A stretch of DNA of 64,000 nucleotides, from contig JAZDUA010000090.1 in assembly GCA_038098605.1 (NCBI GenBank), forward strand, positions 1 to 64,000. Reading direction: 5' to 3'. Positions 1-10,959 of the stretch are shown piece by piece (the stretch's first letter is position 1; every line of letters starts with the position of its first letter). Under the pieces are notes generated by a model, which saw only the letters and a list, made by a program, of their open reading frames with translations, had not been told where the DNA came from and did no database searches. The position numbers were made by a program, and so were the translations under genes. The stretch comes from Gryllus longicercus. Its lineage: Eukaryota > Arthropoda > Insecta > Orthoptera > Gryllidae.

Positions 1-34
1 GAAAACATGTAGTTATTTTCTTTCTTGTCTGCAG

Positions 35-301
35 AACTCGAGAACGAAACGAGTGACCATCAATTTTCCTCGTCACAGCAGATTGCGAGCGCACTTCTAC
101 CTGTTCCTGGTATTGAGCGCTTTTGCCCTGCACAGTGCTACGGCTCAAGTGTATGTAGGAGTGCAAGGAACACAAACATTTGCGTTGAAAGATCACTTTT
201 CAGAAAGCCGTAGAAAGAGAAGCGTTTCTCCTGTTAATCCATCTTTTGGTACCTTACGTACTGTCAGAGACAAGGCCGTCAGAAACAGTGAAGTAACATG
301 A
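35..301 (+). CDS. Candidate 3'-terminal coding exon with a hydrophobic secretion-like segment (unidentified)
   Basis: A good 3' splice site (pyrimidine-rich tract then CAG, ending at 34) opens a frame that runs from 35 to a TGA at 299-301, about 88 codons. There is no in-frame ATG, so a start would lie in an upstream exon outside the window. The translation has a hydrophobic run (FYLFLVLSAFALHSATAQ), followed by a short polar stretch and an RRKR dibasic/furin-like site. This resembles a signal peptide or anchor followed by a processed secreted precursor. I do not recognise the family. Alternatives are a chance open frame or a transmembrane tail. A SINE begins about 100 bp downstream. The splice site and frame are seen; secretion is inferred. 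Confidence 0.33.
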   Translation, partial: NSRTKRVTINFPRHSRLRAHFYLFLVLSAFALHSATAQVYVGVQGTQTFALKDHFSESRRKRSVSPVNPSFGTLRTVRDKAVRNSEVT

Positions 302-394
302 GAGGTGAAAGGACTTCCTTCACGCAGGCCATAAACGAGAACATCTCTGTGTCAGCACAGTTGATTTTTATGATGTTGTAAAGATAAATTCGCC

Positions 395-665
395 CACCTG
401 GATGGACGATGTAGCAAAGAGCGTGTACCAACATATCGCTTCGTCCTAACAGTGGCGAAATCGAGTCTGACATTGGGTTTGTATGTTTATCCCTTGTCTC
501 GCATGTATGTGATGTCGCGGAGGGCCTCGCGTTCTGCTGACTCTAGAGCACAGGAGTCCGTAAGTGTTGGTGTACAGTGTATAAGATTTCTATGTTCGGA
601 TATTCGTTCCATCGGGACATAAATGGTAACCGGCTGTCAGCTCGATAAAAAACCATAGGAAAAAA
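395..665 (+). mobile_element. SINE family A, diverged copy
   Basis: This segment aligns with 35322-35555 along most of its length. Shared blocks include GTGTACCAAC near the head, GGCCTCGCGTT.TGCTGAC in the middle, TTGGTGT.CAGTGTA and TTCCATC.GGACAT towards the tail, then GGTAAC and a short A-rich end. The tRNA-like B box has decayed here but is intact in the other copy. The two copies define a tRNA-head SINE of about 230-260 bp. Confidence 0.6.
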
Positions 666-1022
666 TTATGAACTCCAGATGGATACGATAGTTTCCGACA
701 GTTAAAATAAAAGTACAGTATCCTAGTGCAAACCGTTGGGCTCTTGATCTCACTCTATTTTAGACTTGGAAATATATTAGTATTCCGAACGATAAAAGGC
801 CTTCAGTGATAGGTACTTATTGGATTTATACTTCTTTTACTATGCGAAAACTGTAGAAGCAAAGCTAAGTTGAAGTATTGAAATAGTAGAGAAACATTCC
901 TGAAATATTCTAAGCATTCATCCTCATCTCGCTATCGGAGAGGTATGCGGTGTCGAACTCACCCCTCCCCCCCACACACACACATGTACACACGCACGAA
1001 CTATGGTATATAAGATTCTCGA

Positions 1023-1028
<6 letters not shown>

Positions 1029-1066
<38 letters not shown>
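1029..1066. repeat. (AAT)n microsatellite
   Basis: About 12 AAT units after a short AT run. A short (AC)n tract lies just upstream at about 971-985. Confidence 0.95.
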
Positions 1067-1067
<1 letters not shown>

Positions 1068-1129
1068 GGATAACCAAAAACATACTGAGCTTTACCTGAC
1101 AGATTTTTAATTTCGTTTTTTTATAACAG

Positions 1130-1317
1130 TGATCTAAACGACCTGTTGCAAAAAATCGTTCATAAAAAGTTATTTTACGGTACAAATGACGTATTAGCAT
1201 TTTATGAAACCAACAATTGCGTCATCACTCATTCATCCAGTCTCAGCGAGGAAAATAGTGGGGTTGTAGAGGTAAACGGAACATTAGAGCACCGTTTTCT
1301 CGCACTTGATTCGCAAA
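1130..1317 (+). CDS. Candidate internal coding exon (unidentified)
   Basis: The segment is bounded by a strong acceptor (TTTTTTTATAACAG ending at 1129) and a strong donor (AAA|GTAAGT, GTAAGT at 1318-1323). One frame is open across the whole 188 bp, reading roughly DLNDLLQKIVHKK through to LEHRFLALDSQ. The composition is plausible for protein but matches no family I recognise. If the 35-301 exon really ends at its TGA, this belongs to another transcript or isoform. AT-rich DNA yields such frames by chance fairly often. Confidence 0.25.
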
Positions 1318-1323
1318 GTAAGT

Positions 1324-2390
1324 TTCATTCTCATATAAATTTATAATGCTGTTATACAAAAAAATAGCGTTGGTAACTAGTTTATAATTCTGCTTTATTG
1401 TTTCGTACAAATTTGAGAACTCGCTACTCACGTCGCTCATTTTCAAAATATGTACTTATGTAATAAAGCTTAACACTAAACACAAACTAATTGCATTAAC
1501 AACTGTTAACTATTTGATCGATGTTTTTTATGTTCAGGAAAGTGTTCTCGGAGGCTACCTGAAAATGGACGCAAATTTTCTGCCGAACAAATGTTCTGGA
1601 TAGGACAAGCGGTCACAATACTTAATTCCAAAACAAACTATTGGACACTTTTATTATTTATTTATTTTACTTTATTTTAGCCTGATACATCCCATTGAGG
1701 AGAGAGCCACCTACTACAGGATTGCTATCTACAAGTAGCAATATACAAAATACTATTGATAATCACAATAATATTTTAATTGTAGTCAATAAGATTATTA
1801 TTTAAAACATTTATTTCTGTAGCTGATGAAATTTATCTCCGAATTGTTATTTTTGTTCCGTGTCTGAAGTGCGCTGTTCTGCTGGCTTCTGCCGACCTGC
1901 AGTCCATTTCTTCCGTGTATTTGTGTTCTGAAGCAGTCTTGTTCGGTTGAAGCCTGCTAATGTTTGTAGACAGTCTGCCTAACTTCTTCGTTGTCTTTCC
2001 ACTTTCCTCCAATGGATTCTCGGAATCAGAGGTTGTCGAGGCATGTGCTCATCTCTGTTGATCTTGTTTAACGAAATGTCGTCCCCATCTCAACTGAGTG
2101 TTTCTGCTTGTTGAATACGTCATTTATTTGTTGTTATTTCTCTCATTTCAACGGAAGTTGTTATGCCTCTTACGGAAATATTCCTCTTCATTTTACCGTA
2201 TATTTCTTGTTTTGTGATTTACTTTACCCACAATGTTTGTTATCCGTAAAGTAAGATACAATTTCTATTGTGTGGTTACAGTTACAGATGCTAATGTGCA
2301 GTAGGTCGACACAGGGACGTCAGCGTGTCGAGGACAGGGATGGGAAAGTGACGTCTCATAGAGAAATGGCAGCATGAGGCATCAACTACT
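1324..2390. other. AT-rich spacer without recognised gene
   Basis: No supported coding region. The stretch has short TTTA runs near 1650-1680 and nothing I can assign to a transposon family. Confidence 0.5.
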
Positions 2391-3159
2391 GTGAGAGTGG
2401 CAGCGGAGAAGGGGGGCGTGTCAGGCTGCTGGGGATTTCCCCTCCAGCAGGCGGGGGGGGGGCGTTCCTTCCTGAGGGCTTTCGGAGGTTGGAAGTGGAG
2501 TGGGGCCGCAATGGGATCTAAGAGAGGCCAGACGTGGATGGGGTGGGGGGTCAGGAAGGGCACGGGTGACGAAGCGGATGAGGGAGATGAAGCGGATGTG
2601 CAGAATTAGGAAGCAGGATGAAGTGGTCTGAGAACGTAGACTTTGGAGGTGATTCGGAGATCCGAAACGGGGGTAGAGCGGGCAAGGACAGAAGTGGGGA
2701 AATCAAGCGAGAAATTGGAAAGAGAATGAGGAGCTAGGTGTGACAGTGAAGAAAAAGTTCGTGGACGTTAGAAGAGGTGCGAAGGTGAAGGGAATTGGAG
2801 ATGAAAGTGGAGAGAGATGACGAAACGGCAGATAGGAACAGAGAACTGGATCGGAGAGATGGAGCAGAGGGATGAACAGCAAAAAGGAGAGATGAGATGT
2901 AGACACGTAATGGGAAGTGAATCGAGAAGGAGGAGCGGGGAAAGACCACTGTAAGTTGGAGGGAAGATGTGGAAATTAGGGAAGATGAGCAAGGGACTGG
3001 AGCTGGAAGTAAAGCGTCATAGCTGAACGGTAATAGGTGCTCATGTGTAATAATGGAGAATGGAAAAGCGGAAGAGGTGTCAAGGAATATGAAGAGCGGA
3101 GAACCGCAATGGGTAAGACGACAGGGCAGGCAGCAGGTCGCAAAGGGTAGGCGAAGCAG
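2391..3159. other. Purine-rich (G/A) tract
   Basis: The plus strand is strongly purine-biased (GGA, GAGA, AGATG patterns) for about 770 bp and leads into the G-rich minisatellite. Open frames on either strand are low-complexity (S/P/F-rich on the minus strand) and are not taken as genes. Confidence 0.55.
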
Positions 3160-3427
3160 GGAGGTGGAGCGGGAGGCGGAGCGGGGAGGCGGTGGGGGTA
3201 GGCGGAGGGGGTAGGCGGAGGGGGTAGGCGGGGGTGTAGGCGGAGGGGGTAGGCGGAGGGGGTAGGCGGAAGGGGGTAGGCGGAGGCGGAGCGGAGGCGG
3301 AGCGAGGAGGCGGAGCGGGGAGGCGGAGCGGGGAGGCGGAGCGGGGAGGCGGAGCGGGGAGGCGGAGCGGGGAGGCGGAGCGGCGGAGGCGGAGCGGGGA
3401 GGGGAGCGGGAGGCGGAGCGGGGAGGC
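3160..3427. repeat. G-rich minisatellite with two related ~13-bp units
   Basis: The first half is built from a GGGGGTAGGCGGA-type unit (about 3190-3285). It then changes to a GAGGCGGAGCGGG-type unit (about 3285-3427). The units share the GGCGGAG core, so one probably arose from the other. Clustered G runs on the plus strand could form G-quadruplexes. Confidence 0.85.
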
Positions 3428-3499
3428 GGGACGAAGTGACTCAGAGGAGACGTCGGCAGGGGTGCAGCGGGAGCGAAGGGGTAAAGGGCGGGGAGGCAG

Positions 3500-3770
3500 C
3501 GGGAGGGGCTGTTTTGCCGGCGGAGGCTCGAGAAGTTGCGCGACGCCGCCTATTGATCAGTGATACGCGGATAATTAATAGCGGCCCTGGCGGGCGATCC
3601 ATCATCGCCCGCGCGCGGAAAAACGGCCGAGGCGTGAGCGCGAAGGCCCAGGAGCGTGGAGCCCCGCCCTACCCGCCCCGCTCCGCCCCCGCGCCACGCC
3701 CTCTGCGCGGGACTGCCCGCGGGGCGACGCAACCCCTACCGCCCATGGCGATGACGTTGAGTTCGAGGCC
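3500..3770. promoter_or_regulatory. CpG islet with TAAT motifs, candidate cis-regulatory element
   Basis: A CpG-dense stretch contains AT-rich islands such as GGATAATTAATAGCGG within GCGCGCGG-type sequence. A 250-codon frame crosses it (3436-4188, no ATG at its start). Its Arg/Pro/Gly-rich first half follows from base composition, so I do not call it a gene. Promoter or distal-element function is inferred from composition only. Confidence 0.3.
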
Positions 3771-4644
3771 GAGCAAAGGACGAAGGAGACCCGTCATGAA
3801 GCTAGCAATGAACGAAGGTATTTCCTGCGATAGTATATGTTTGCAGGCGTCTCCGCTTCTCAGAGTTGCGTTCCTATACTACTTTAGTGGGTTTATACTG
3901 GCTGAGATGACCCAGGGAAATAACTGTTGTCATAGTACCGACTCTAACTGGAATTCAAGTCCCGAAAGTAGCTATATCGTATTCAGCCACTCTCTGGAGG
4001 GGAATTGTAGCGTAGCACATTTGCGCACAAGGATCCGTGTTGGCGGGAGAGGAGATATCCGGAAGGGGAGACCCTGCAAGACGATAAGTAGATCAGTGCC
4101 GGATGTTATCATTCAGCGTGCGAAAAACTCCGCTACGACCCGGGATAAAACATTCACTGCCGCAACGAGACTACTACATAGCAGTTAACGTTCTGGGAAA
4201 ATTTATTCAATCAACTACCACGCATGACGGAGACCAGTGAAATTTTGTCCCGGTGGGGACTGTCAATCGTAGATTGAGGAGAAAGTTGTGGCCAAAAGAC
4301 GGTACGTCGATGCCGATTCTTACCTTGTGGGGAACATTGGACCTCTATGGATAAAATACGCACCTCAGTTTCGGGAATAATGACCATAGCGGTAGTTGCA
4401 CCTAAATACCCAAAGTAAATCAATTAATCGCAGGTTTTGGAGTGTAGAGTATACAAAGCAGAGGAGGACACGGGAAGCACAATTCAGAACTTGTAAGGTT
4501 ATTTCACCTGACTGAACAAAGGAGAGGTAGTGTGTGGATATAACCCAGTGGATCTCTTTTTCGTAAAACACTTAATTTTTTATGTTAATTAATAACACGA
4601 TTACGCTTGGTATTTTCATCACAATAATTCAGTAAATTGCATTT

Positions 4645-4720
4645 AAAAATGGATAGCCACTATCACCTCTATAGTTGTCAGAGCTCTGCTTGTCAATGCG
4701 TCACTTCTGAAAAAATCGAA
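4645..4720. repeat. Copy 1 of a short dispersed repeat
   Basis: The segment matches 7445-7530: both read GCCACT.TCACCTC.A.AGT.GTCA.AGCTC followed by TCA.TGCGTCACTTCT or its variant. The family is unidentified, perhaps a SINE fragment. Confidence 0.5.
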
Positions 4721-4904
4721 CTATGAATAGAGGAAAGAAACGCATGTGATTAATACATACGTCTAAAGAAAGTGACTTTTGTGATTCAATTAATCTTATA
4801 CACCTATTATCCTTAATCCTTCAATTCAGCAGACAGTCGTGTAGTATTCTCTAACATTTTCTGAAGTTCTCTTTAAATCGAGAACTTACATTCCCGCATT
4901 CTAC

Positions 4905-6300
4905 ATACGAAGTATTGAGAAAGCTATGTAATGCTCCCGCGATAAACGGCGATTTTTCGGCAGAACATTACGTGTTGTAGATACTTGATTCTAAAACAGT
5001 GGATTATTCTTGTTCTAATAAGTGGAAAAATACTTCCTCCATCATGTTATGTATTCATAATTTAGGTTTTAAGGGTCCTTGATACCGAAAAATTGGTTTA
5101 CAGCAAGACGTCTGATCGTCTGTCTATCTATTCAACTCTTCATCTGTCTGTGAACAATACTGCAAGCAGGCTATACAATAAACATAATTTTTACCCATAT
5201 TAATACCAATTTAATTGGTGTCTTTGAATTAAAATCTTATGTTTTAATTGTACAAAAATCTTCAAGAACAATTTAAAATATTGCTCTAAAACGGCTGAAA
5301 ATATTTTGCTTGAACTTTGCCTCGTATGTTTAAAACTGAGCAGGTCTAACTTTCGTTGCAATATCTGGAAAATTTCGGAAGTAGTAAAAATAAAATTTGT
5401 TTCGACGCCTTCCCATATCAACTTCAAATTGAAGTCAGAATTTTTTCATCTGAATAAAATCTCTTTTTCAAAATCAGATCTTAAATGAGGACATATATTT
5501 TTGAAAATATTAATATTTCTTGACTAATTTAGCTTGGTAAAGGCAATTTTCAAAACAATATATTCCTTAAAAACCGCTTTAAATTTTTCCTCCACACATT
5601 TTGTACGAATAGAGTTGCATGCACACATGACATAAACGCCGTTTTCAGTATTTTACTATTATTAAATTACACAAACGTAAAGTTCATATTCCACACACAT
5701 CGCTAATATTTACATTATAGGTATTTTTATGCATAACTGAACTTCTTAGTACAAGAGCTGCAAATGATGTAGAAGTTTCTTGAAAATCCAAAAGATTTCA
5801 GTGAAAATAAAATTTGAGCATTTCAGAAATGCTCAAACGACATTTTCTCATACACGGTTTCAATTTTTGCCTTTAAACGTTTTGTACAACTAGTCCTACA
5901 TACAATGAAATACATGACGTATACGCTATTTTGACGTATTCTTTTGATTTTCAAGAATCTACATACAGGTATTGTTAATAAACTATCTCTTATGAAGTTA
6001 ACGGGCATTTTCTGTACGTTATTAGATTTGTAAATACAAGAACTTTAAGTGTTTTTTGATGAAGTTTTTCAAAAACTCAAAAAGGTTTTGTGAAAATGAG
6101 CATTTTTGCATTTTAAGTTGTGTATTTTCAAAAACGCTCAAACGCCATTTCTCAGGAATGCCTTCAAGTTTTTCAATTAAAATTTGCGCGAAAGACTACA
6201 TATATTTTACTCTTCTATTATGTTTTAAAACATATTTCAATTCTACAGTTCGGGGAACGCAAATTGAGAAAAATATGAAAAAATATTTGGCCGCCGACAA
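4905..6300 (+). repeat. Repeat E copy 1 (+): head plus tandem ~300-bp units
   Basis: The head (about 4905-5160) has the family hallmarks: AACGGCGATTTTTCGGCAGA, then TTTTAAGGGTCCTTGATACC, GAAAAATTGGTTTAC and a GTCTGTCTATC cluster. Downstream are about three diverged units spaced roughly 295-305 bp apart, recognisable by AACGNCATTTTCTCA, a CGGTTTCAATTTTTGCC-like stretch, CGTTTTGTACAA and GATGTAGAAGTTTCTTGAAAA (near 5570, 5770-5880 and 6060-6170). No long open frame spans it. It is non-coding, or a coding relic too decayed to read. Confidence 0.65.
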
Positions 6301-6618
6301 GTAGCAGATGGTTCAGAAGCAAGCCTACACTGAAGACATTACTTATCACATTTGTGCAAGAAAGTCTGTGCTATTAAGTAGTATCACTAGTTACAGATTT
6401 GTAGCGTTGGTCAAGCTACAAACGTCTTGTTTATCAAGTTTTTTCAGGATTTTCCTCTCTGCCATGTCATCAACTCCCCCCCTTTTTGGTGGCTGTAGAG
6501 CAATGAGAATGCCCATTGGGGCTGATACCAACAGAACATTTCACAAAAAAAAATTATTGCACGCGTTCTGAACGATTTTCCATCTATCAACATGGAAACA
6601 CCCCTTGAAATAAATTAT

Positions 6619-7156
6619 TGTAACGAATATTGAATCACCTGTCGGAATTTTTCTGCGAGCATTGCGTCATCTGCCGGCGCCCCCCTCCGAACTGGACGGT
6701 TCCGGGTTATTCGCGAGTCGCGCAAGTTCCGAATAGGTCAAGGCGGGTTCCAGCCTGATATAAATTCGCCGCTGCCGGCGGCCGCTATCAGTATGCAGTC
6801 TGTCTGAAGTCTGAAGTGGGCGCTGAGCTGTGAAGTATGCATTGTGGTGAACAATGTTGAACAGTAGGTGAACAGCAATTGTGGACAGTGCATCGGACAG
6901 TGGTAGGGGCATCGGACTGTGCGATAGTGTAAAAGATGTGAACAGTGTAAGTAAATAATCAGAAGAAGTGAACAGTGTAAATAAACAATCCAAAAAAACG
7001 AGAAGTGTGTAAGGAAATAACCAAAAGAAAAAACACAACACTGTGAATTCTATCTGTAAATAACTCAAGTATTTTAGTGTATCATTAAGAAAAAAAATTA
7101 ATGTCTTTGTTGAAATATTGCCTGTGTGTTTTAATTCTCCACTAAGAAACGTTACA
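6619..7156 (+). mobile_element. Solo LTR 1 (538 bp), flanked by TTAT target duplication
   Basis: The element begins TGTAACG (6619) and ends CGTTACA (7156), a perfect 7-bp terminal inverted repeat of TG...CA type. It is flanked on both sides by TTAT (6615-6618 and 7157-7160), the expected 4-bp Gypsy-class duplication. TATAAA at 6759-6764 lies in a GC-rich context. The downstream half carries AATAAA (6980-6985) and several imperfect ~33-bp GTGAACAGTGTAA-containing repeats. No internal retrotransposon sequence is attached, so this is a recombinational remnant. The strand is inferred from the TATA and polyadenylation order. Confidence 0.82.
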
Positions 7157-8235
7157 TTATGATCAAATTACATTTTTTTTAAAATATTTCGACATGATTA
7201 AAACCCCTTACTTCAAAGAGATATTTTGAAGTAATGCTCTTCTAAAAATATACCCCCAAATAATAAGGCTACTGCCATTAAGCAAAAGCGACCCTCGTGG
7301 GTTGCACTGGTGAATCTCCCGAGGCTCGTCGCATTTCAACACGTGTTCCGTCATTCATTAAGGTCGTCTCCGACGCACATGAGAGCCACCTGCAGAATTA
7401 CATTCTGCGGGCCGCCTTCCTGTAAACTCGTCCCATAACGTGCATAAATGAACAGCCACTTTCACCTCCACAGTCGTCACAGCTCGACTAGTCATTTCAT
7501 CACTTCTCCGCCGTTTCTCCTCGTATGTTGTGCAGGTTCTCTTGGCTGCCCATGTCAAGCTAGGATTCAGAGTTGGATGAGGTCAGCTTACAAGATAACT
7601 ACAACTTTTCCATCATTGTTTGACAGAAACCAACGACCCACTCACGATTAAGTCTGCCTTCCTTTTTTAAGTTGGTAGTTACTTAGCAGGGGAGGAATAA
7701 ATTAAAATAAATAACCAAAATTAAAGTGGAATTTATTGAATCGTCGTTCTAGTTTTTAATGCAAATTGACTATTCCAGAATTTCGAAATCTGACAGAGTC
7801 AATTTCGTACTATTACTGAGGAGAAAACATTTCACAAGGAGTGAAAGTAAACTATTTTATTTTAGTAACACGAGAATAATTCACATTGCATTCACGTTCC
7901 TGTAGTCTCACTGTAAAATTAACGTAAGCGTTATAATATCTTGAAAAATAGATTACTACTTTTTGTAATAATAATACCATTAATAATATTTTTCATGATT
8001 TTCGAAGATTGTTCGTTGATAAATATTTTCGCATACCCGGATAGCTTGATGACATGCTTTCACTATATGTCACTATAAGAAACCAAATTAATGTTTTTAA
8101 AATTCAATTTTCTTTTCATTTCTAGTGCATTCGCAAGCACGCTCTTCATGTTATCCCACAATGGGATCGCTGCGATGCCGGATAGCTAGTCTAAACCGTG
8201 GTTTCCATACCAGTTCGTTGGTATCCACAACAACC
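7157..8235. other. Spacer with a repeat copy at 7445-7530
   Basis: The second copy of the short repeat also found at 4645-4720 lies at 7445-7530. The rest is AT-rich with no gene or element I can support. Confidence 0.5.
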
Positions 8236-8335
8236 TCGGTGTCGTTAGCATTCGCAATCCATATGCAATTCGTTTATCGAGTATACGGTTCGAGCCCCGG
8301 CGGGGGCACAAATATGACTCTAGCTCCATAGCTAA
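8236..8335 (+). mobile_element. tRNA-like SINE head fragment
   Basis: A good polymerase III B box (CGGTTCGAGCCCCGG, about 8287-8301) follows a weaker A-box-like stretch 45-50 bp upstream. No cloverleaf could be built, so this is a SINE head rather than a tRNA gene. Confidence 0.4.
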
Positions 8336-8361
8336 CAGTTGTGCAGCAGAAAAGATTTTAC

Positions 8362-8640
8362 TTAGGACTTGAACTTTTGTATCGAATTTAGTCGTTTAAT
8401 GTCGTCTGGCAAGGTGTTGTAAAATAATGTACAAGTGTTATATGTGCATTTTTTATAGTGACCTGTTGATACTGTCACCTGATGAATATTATTACTACGT
8501 TGAGTGTTGTAGTTATAGACAACGGCGTTTGCTGAAAATATATTCTCGCTCTTAAGTAAGTCATCTTTGACAAAAACCATTGATTTATATATCAAGATAT
8601 AAGGTAACGGTAACTTAACAAGAGCCGCGTGCGATGTTCT
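8362..8640 (-). pseudogene. LINE reverse transcriptase C-terminal fragment
   Basis: The minus-strand frame reads LVKLPLPYILIYKSM, then YNYNTQRSNNIHQV, then YNTLPDDIKRLNSIQKFKS. This is the typical C-terminal tail of non-LTR retrotransposon ORF2 in insects (pattern NTR..NNIH.....FYN.LP..IK.L.....FK). It is 5'-truncated: the catalytic RT domain and the endonuclease are absent. The upstream boundary lies in a short (AC)n tract. The frame is still open, suggesting moderate age. It is not functional alone. Confidence 0.7.
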
Positions 8641-8875
8641 TCCCCATTCTTGTACCTCTTTCTTCTTATACACACACACACACACGTACATGCAGGTCAC
8701 TACCACACATATCGGAGAGTTGTCAAAAGCTCAGATCTTTTTTCAGCTGGGAGCAATGTCCCACTGGTGGAAGAGATGTGGAGAAAGGAAACACCATAGG
8801 CAGACGTGTAGGTCACACGGGGTTAACGGGGGAGAATCAGCATACCTCCCAAAATATAATATGTAATACACACTC
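8640..8875. repeat. (AC)n tract and SINE-tail-like fragment
   Basis: A short (AC)n run at about 8670-8685 is followed by sequence including GCAGACGTGTAGGTCACACGG. That resembles the CGCCGACGTGTAGGTCGGAGT near the end of the SINE at 40080-40540. Probably a tail fragment of the same superfamily. Confidence 0.35.
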
Positions 8876-8879
8876 GTGA

Positions 8880-9670
8880 CTAATTATTAGAGGTAATAGC
8901 ACGAGTGTTTTGAAAATTACCGATAAATTCCCGACTCACGAAGCGGGTAGGGAATTTATCTCATAATTTCCACAGTACAAGTGGTATTTAAAAGAACTAT
9001 TCCACGAATGAAATTAGGTCCAACTGAGTTCCATAATGCGCCAAATATTGAAAATAACTAAACGCATATATTAAAATCAGAGGTTGTGTTATAGTACATA
9101 CGCTGTTTACTGGACATCGATATAGTATACCGCCTCCTAAGACAGATGAGTAACAGTTTATGATTGTCACAAAAAAATTGGTAGAAGCGGTAAGAAAAAT
9201 CGGATAGAAAATGCGATAAACTTTTCGAGATACACCGCCCTGATTGGGGCATTTTGTTTGTGTAGTTAAACACTAATGGTTTTAATTTCACGAGTTGAAT
9301 AATAAATTAGGTATAAAACACTGAATAATCAAAGTTGACTTATCGAACAACATTATGAAAGCTGTTTTAACATGTCTATCAAATAGTTCGAAAAAATCTT
9401 GTTTTTCAAACTAAATAATACACATGTATCTATCGAGCATAACACAGAACTGCAATTTCCACATACGACTGTTGTTCCACTTAACCTACATCCATCTTCG
9501 AGCAAAACTTCTCGTATACTAATTTTCATGTTTGCTATTAACAATCCACTGATACATACGAGATGGGTGACATCCACCCTATATACTAAATTAACCACAT
9601 TTGTGTTATTTCGCACCGCGATTACAATATTTATGGGATTACTGGTGTATTTTTTACAAAAATGTTTACC
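8880..9670. other. AT-rich spacer
   Basis: Open frames on both strands in 9353-9815 overlap one another and show no family signature. No gene is supported. Confidence 0.45.
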
Positions 9671-9674
9671 ATCT

Positions 9675-9757
9675 TTATTTATTTATTTACTTATTTATTT
9701 ATTTACTTATTTATTTGTTTACTTATTTATTTATTTACTGATTTATTTATTTATTTA
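9675..9757. repeat. (TTTA)n tetranucleotide repeat
   Basis: Imperfect TTTA/CTTA repeats over about 80 bp. They create spurious frames rich in Leu, Ile and Tyr. Confidence 0.95.
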
Positions 9758-9849
9758 TGTGAGTTTCGTGACTGTTCAATTGCTAAGGTCTTCGTGGCTC
9801 AAAAATATTGCTTGAATGAGACAGCGATAAGAATGATGAGATGAATGGT

Positions 9850-10605
9850 AATGGAGAAATGGAATGAGAGACACTGTTCATGAATGTACTCTGGCAAAAA
9901 CATTCCTAAATCTCGCTTTATCCATCTCTAATTCCAAGTGGACTAGCTTGGAGATTTCTTCTTAGCTATTGCATCAGACATTTATCCGTTTTAGATGAAG
10001 AACTTGAAGATGGAAAACAATCAGTGGCGCTAATGGGATTAGGTGTAATTTGTAATAAATACAAGTCTCGTACGAATTTAAGAAAATTTTAACATCTTCA
10101 AAAAAATACTTTTCGAAATTGTGCTTTCGATTCATGATGGTTCGTGTTTGCAGTGGCAAAGTTTTATATTATCAACACTGAAACATTGCCACGAACGTAA
10201 TAATTACCTTTGTAATCAGTGGAAACGAGAACAAAAATATAAATTATTTCACACAACTTAATTATAAGTGAATGCGATCAATTGAACTAATCACACGTTG
10301 CCTAAATTGAATTTATATTAGTGTTGTCTACGTTATGTAAAAATAACTACTGCTCAACAATCCAAAGTGCATTATTACTTTTTAATAGCCTCACGCCGGC
10401 GTTCAGTAAATCAATTATTTCTGACTATGACTACAATGTTGAAATTATTAAATTATGTTAGATTGATTACGTTCTTTTCGAATTACATATTTTTTCAGGT
10501 ATTCAAAGATAGAAATAGTCTCACTTTGAATTAGCATCTGAGATATAAAATACGTACTTCAGTATTAGGACTTTGTTTTGTTATTTTATTTAAGATCGCA
10601 TCAAC
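9850..10605. other. AT-rich spacer
   Basis: No coding or repeat family identified. Confidence 0.45.
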
Positions 10606-10607
10606 TA

Positions 10608-10800
10608 CTAGGTCATTAGCGGCCACTATTGCATGTAACGGTATGGTAATCATGAGCATGACACGATACGATGATGATAGGGGTGGGAAAGGACGAACAC
10701 AATACAACTATTCCCGAGGCGGAACTCGAAACCGCGAGCCTTCGGTCCGAGATCGCTACGGTACTACCGCCTTAGCGATCTCGGCCATCCGGACCGGCGT
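10608..10800 (-). mobile_element. SINE family D copy (minus)
   Basis: Read on the minus strand, the head has an A-box-like GGATGGCCGAGATCGCTAAGG and a B box GGTTTCGAGTTCC, as in leucine/serine-type tRNAs. The body continues through a TTGTATTGTGTTCGTCC-like stretch to TGGCCGCTAATGACC. It matches 59588-59776 over its whole length. The GAGATCGCTA and TAGCGATCTC blocks form an internal inverted repeat. Confidence 0.7.
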
Positions 10801-10959
10801 CCTAGGACTTGTGCAACGTATAAACTCCAGAAAGTAAGAGATCATTTGAACTAATTCCCCATTCACTTGTCCAATCGTTAGGGTGAGCACGAGAACTGTT
10901 CGAACGGTGCTTCCTCATTACCCGCCACACCAAGCACAAACCAAAAATCGTCCGCCGCA

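Noticed and set aside
3436..4188. 250-codon plus-strand frame
   Set aside because: No ATG at the start. The first half is compositional in a CpG islet and the second half has no recognisable protein features.
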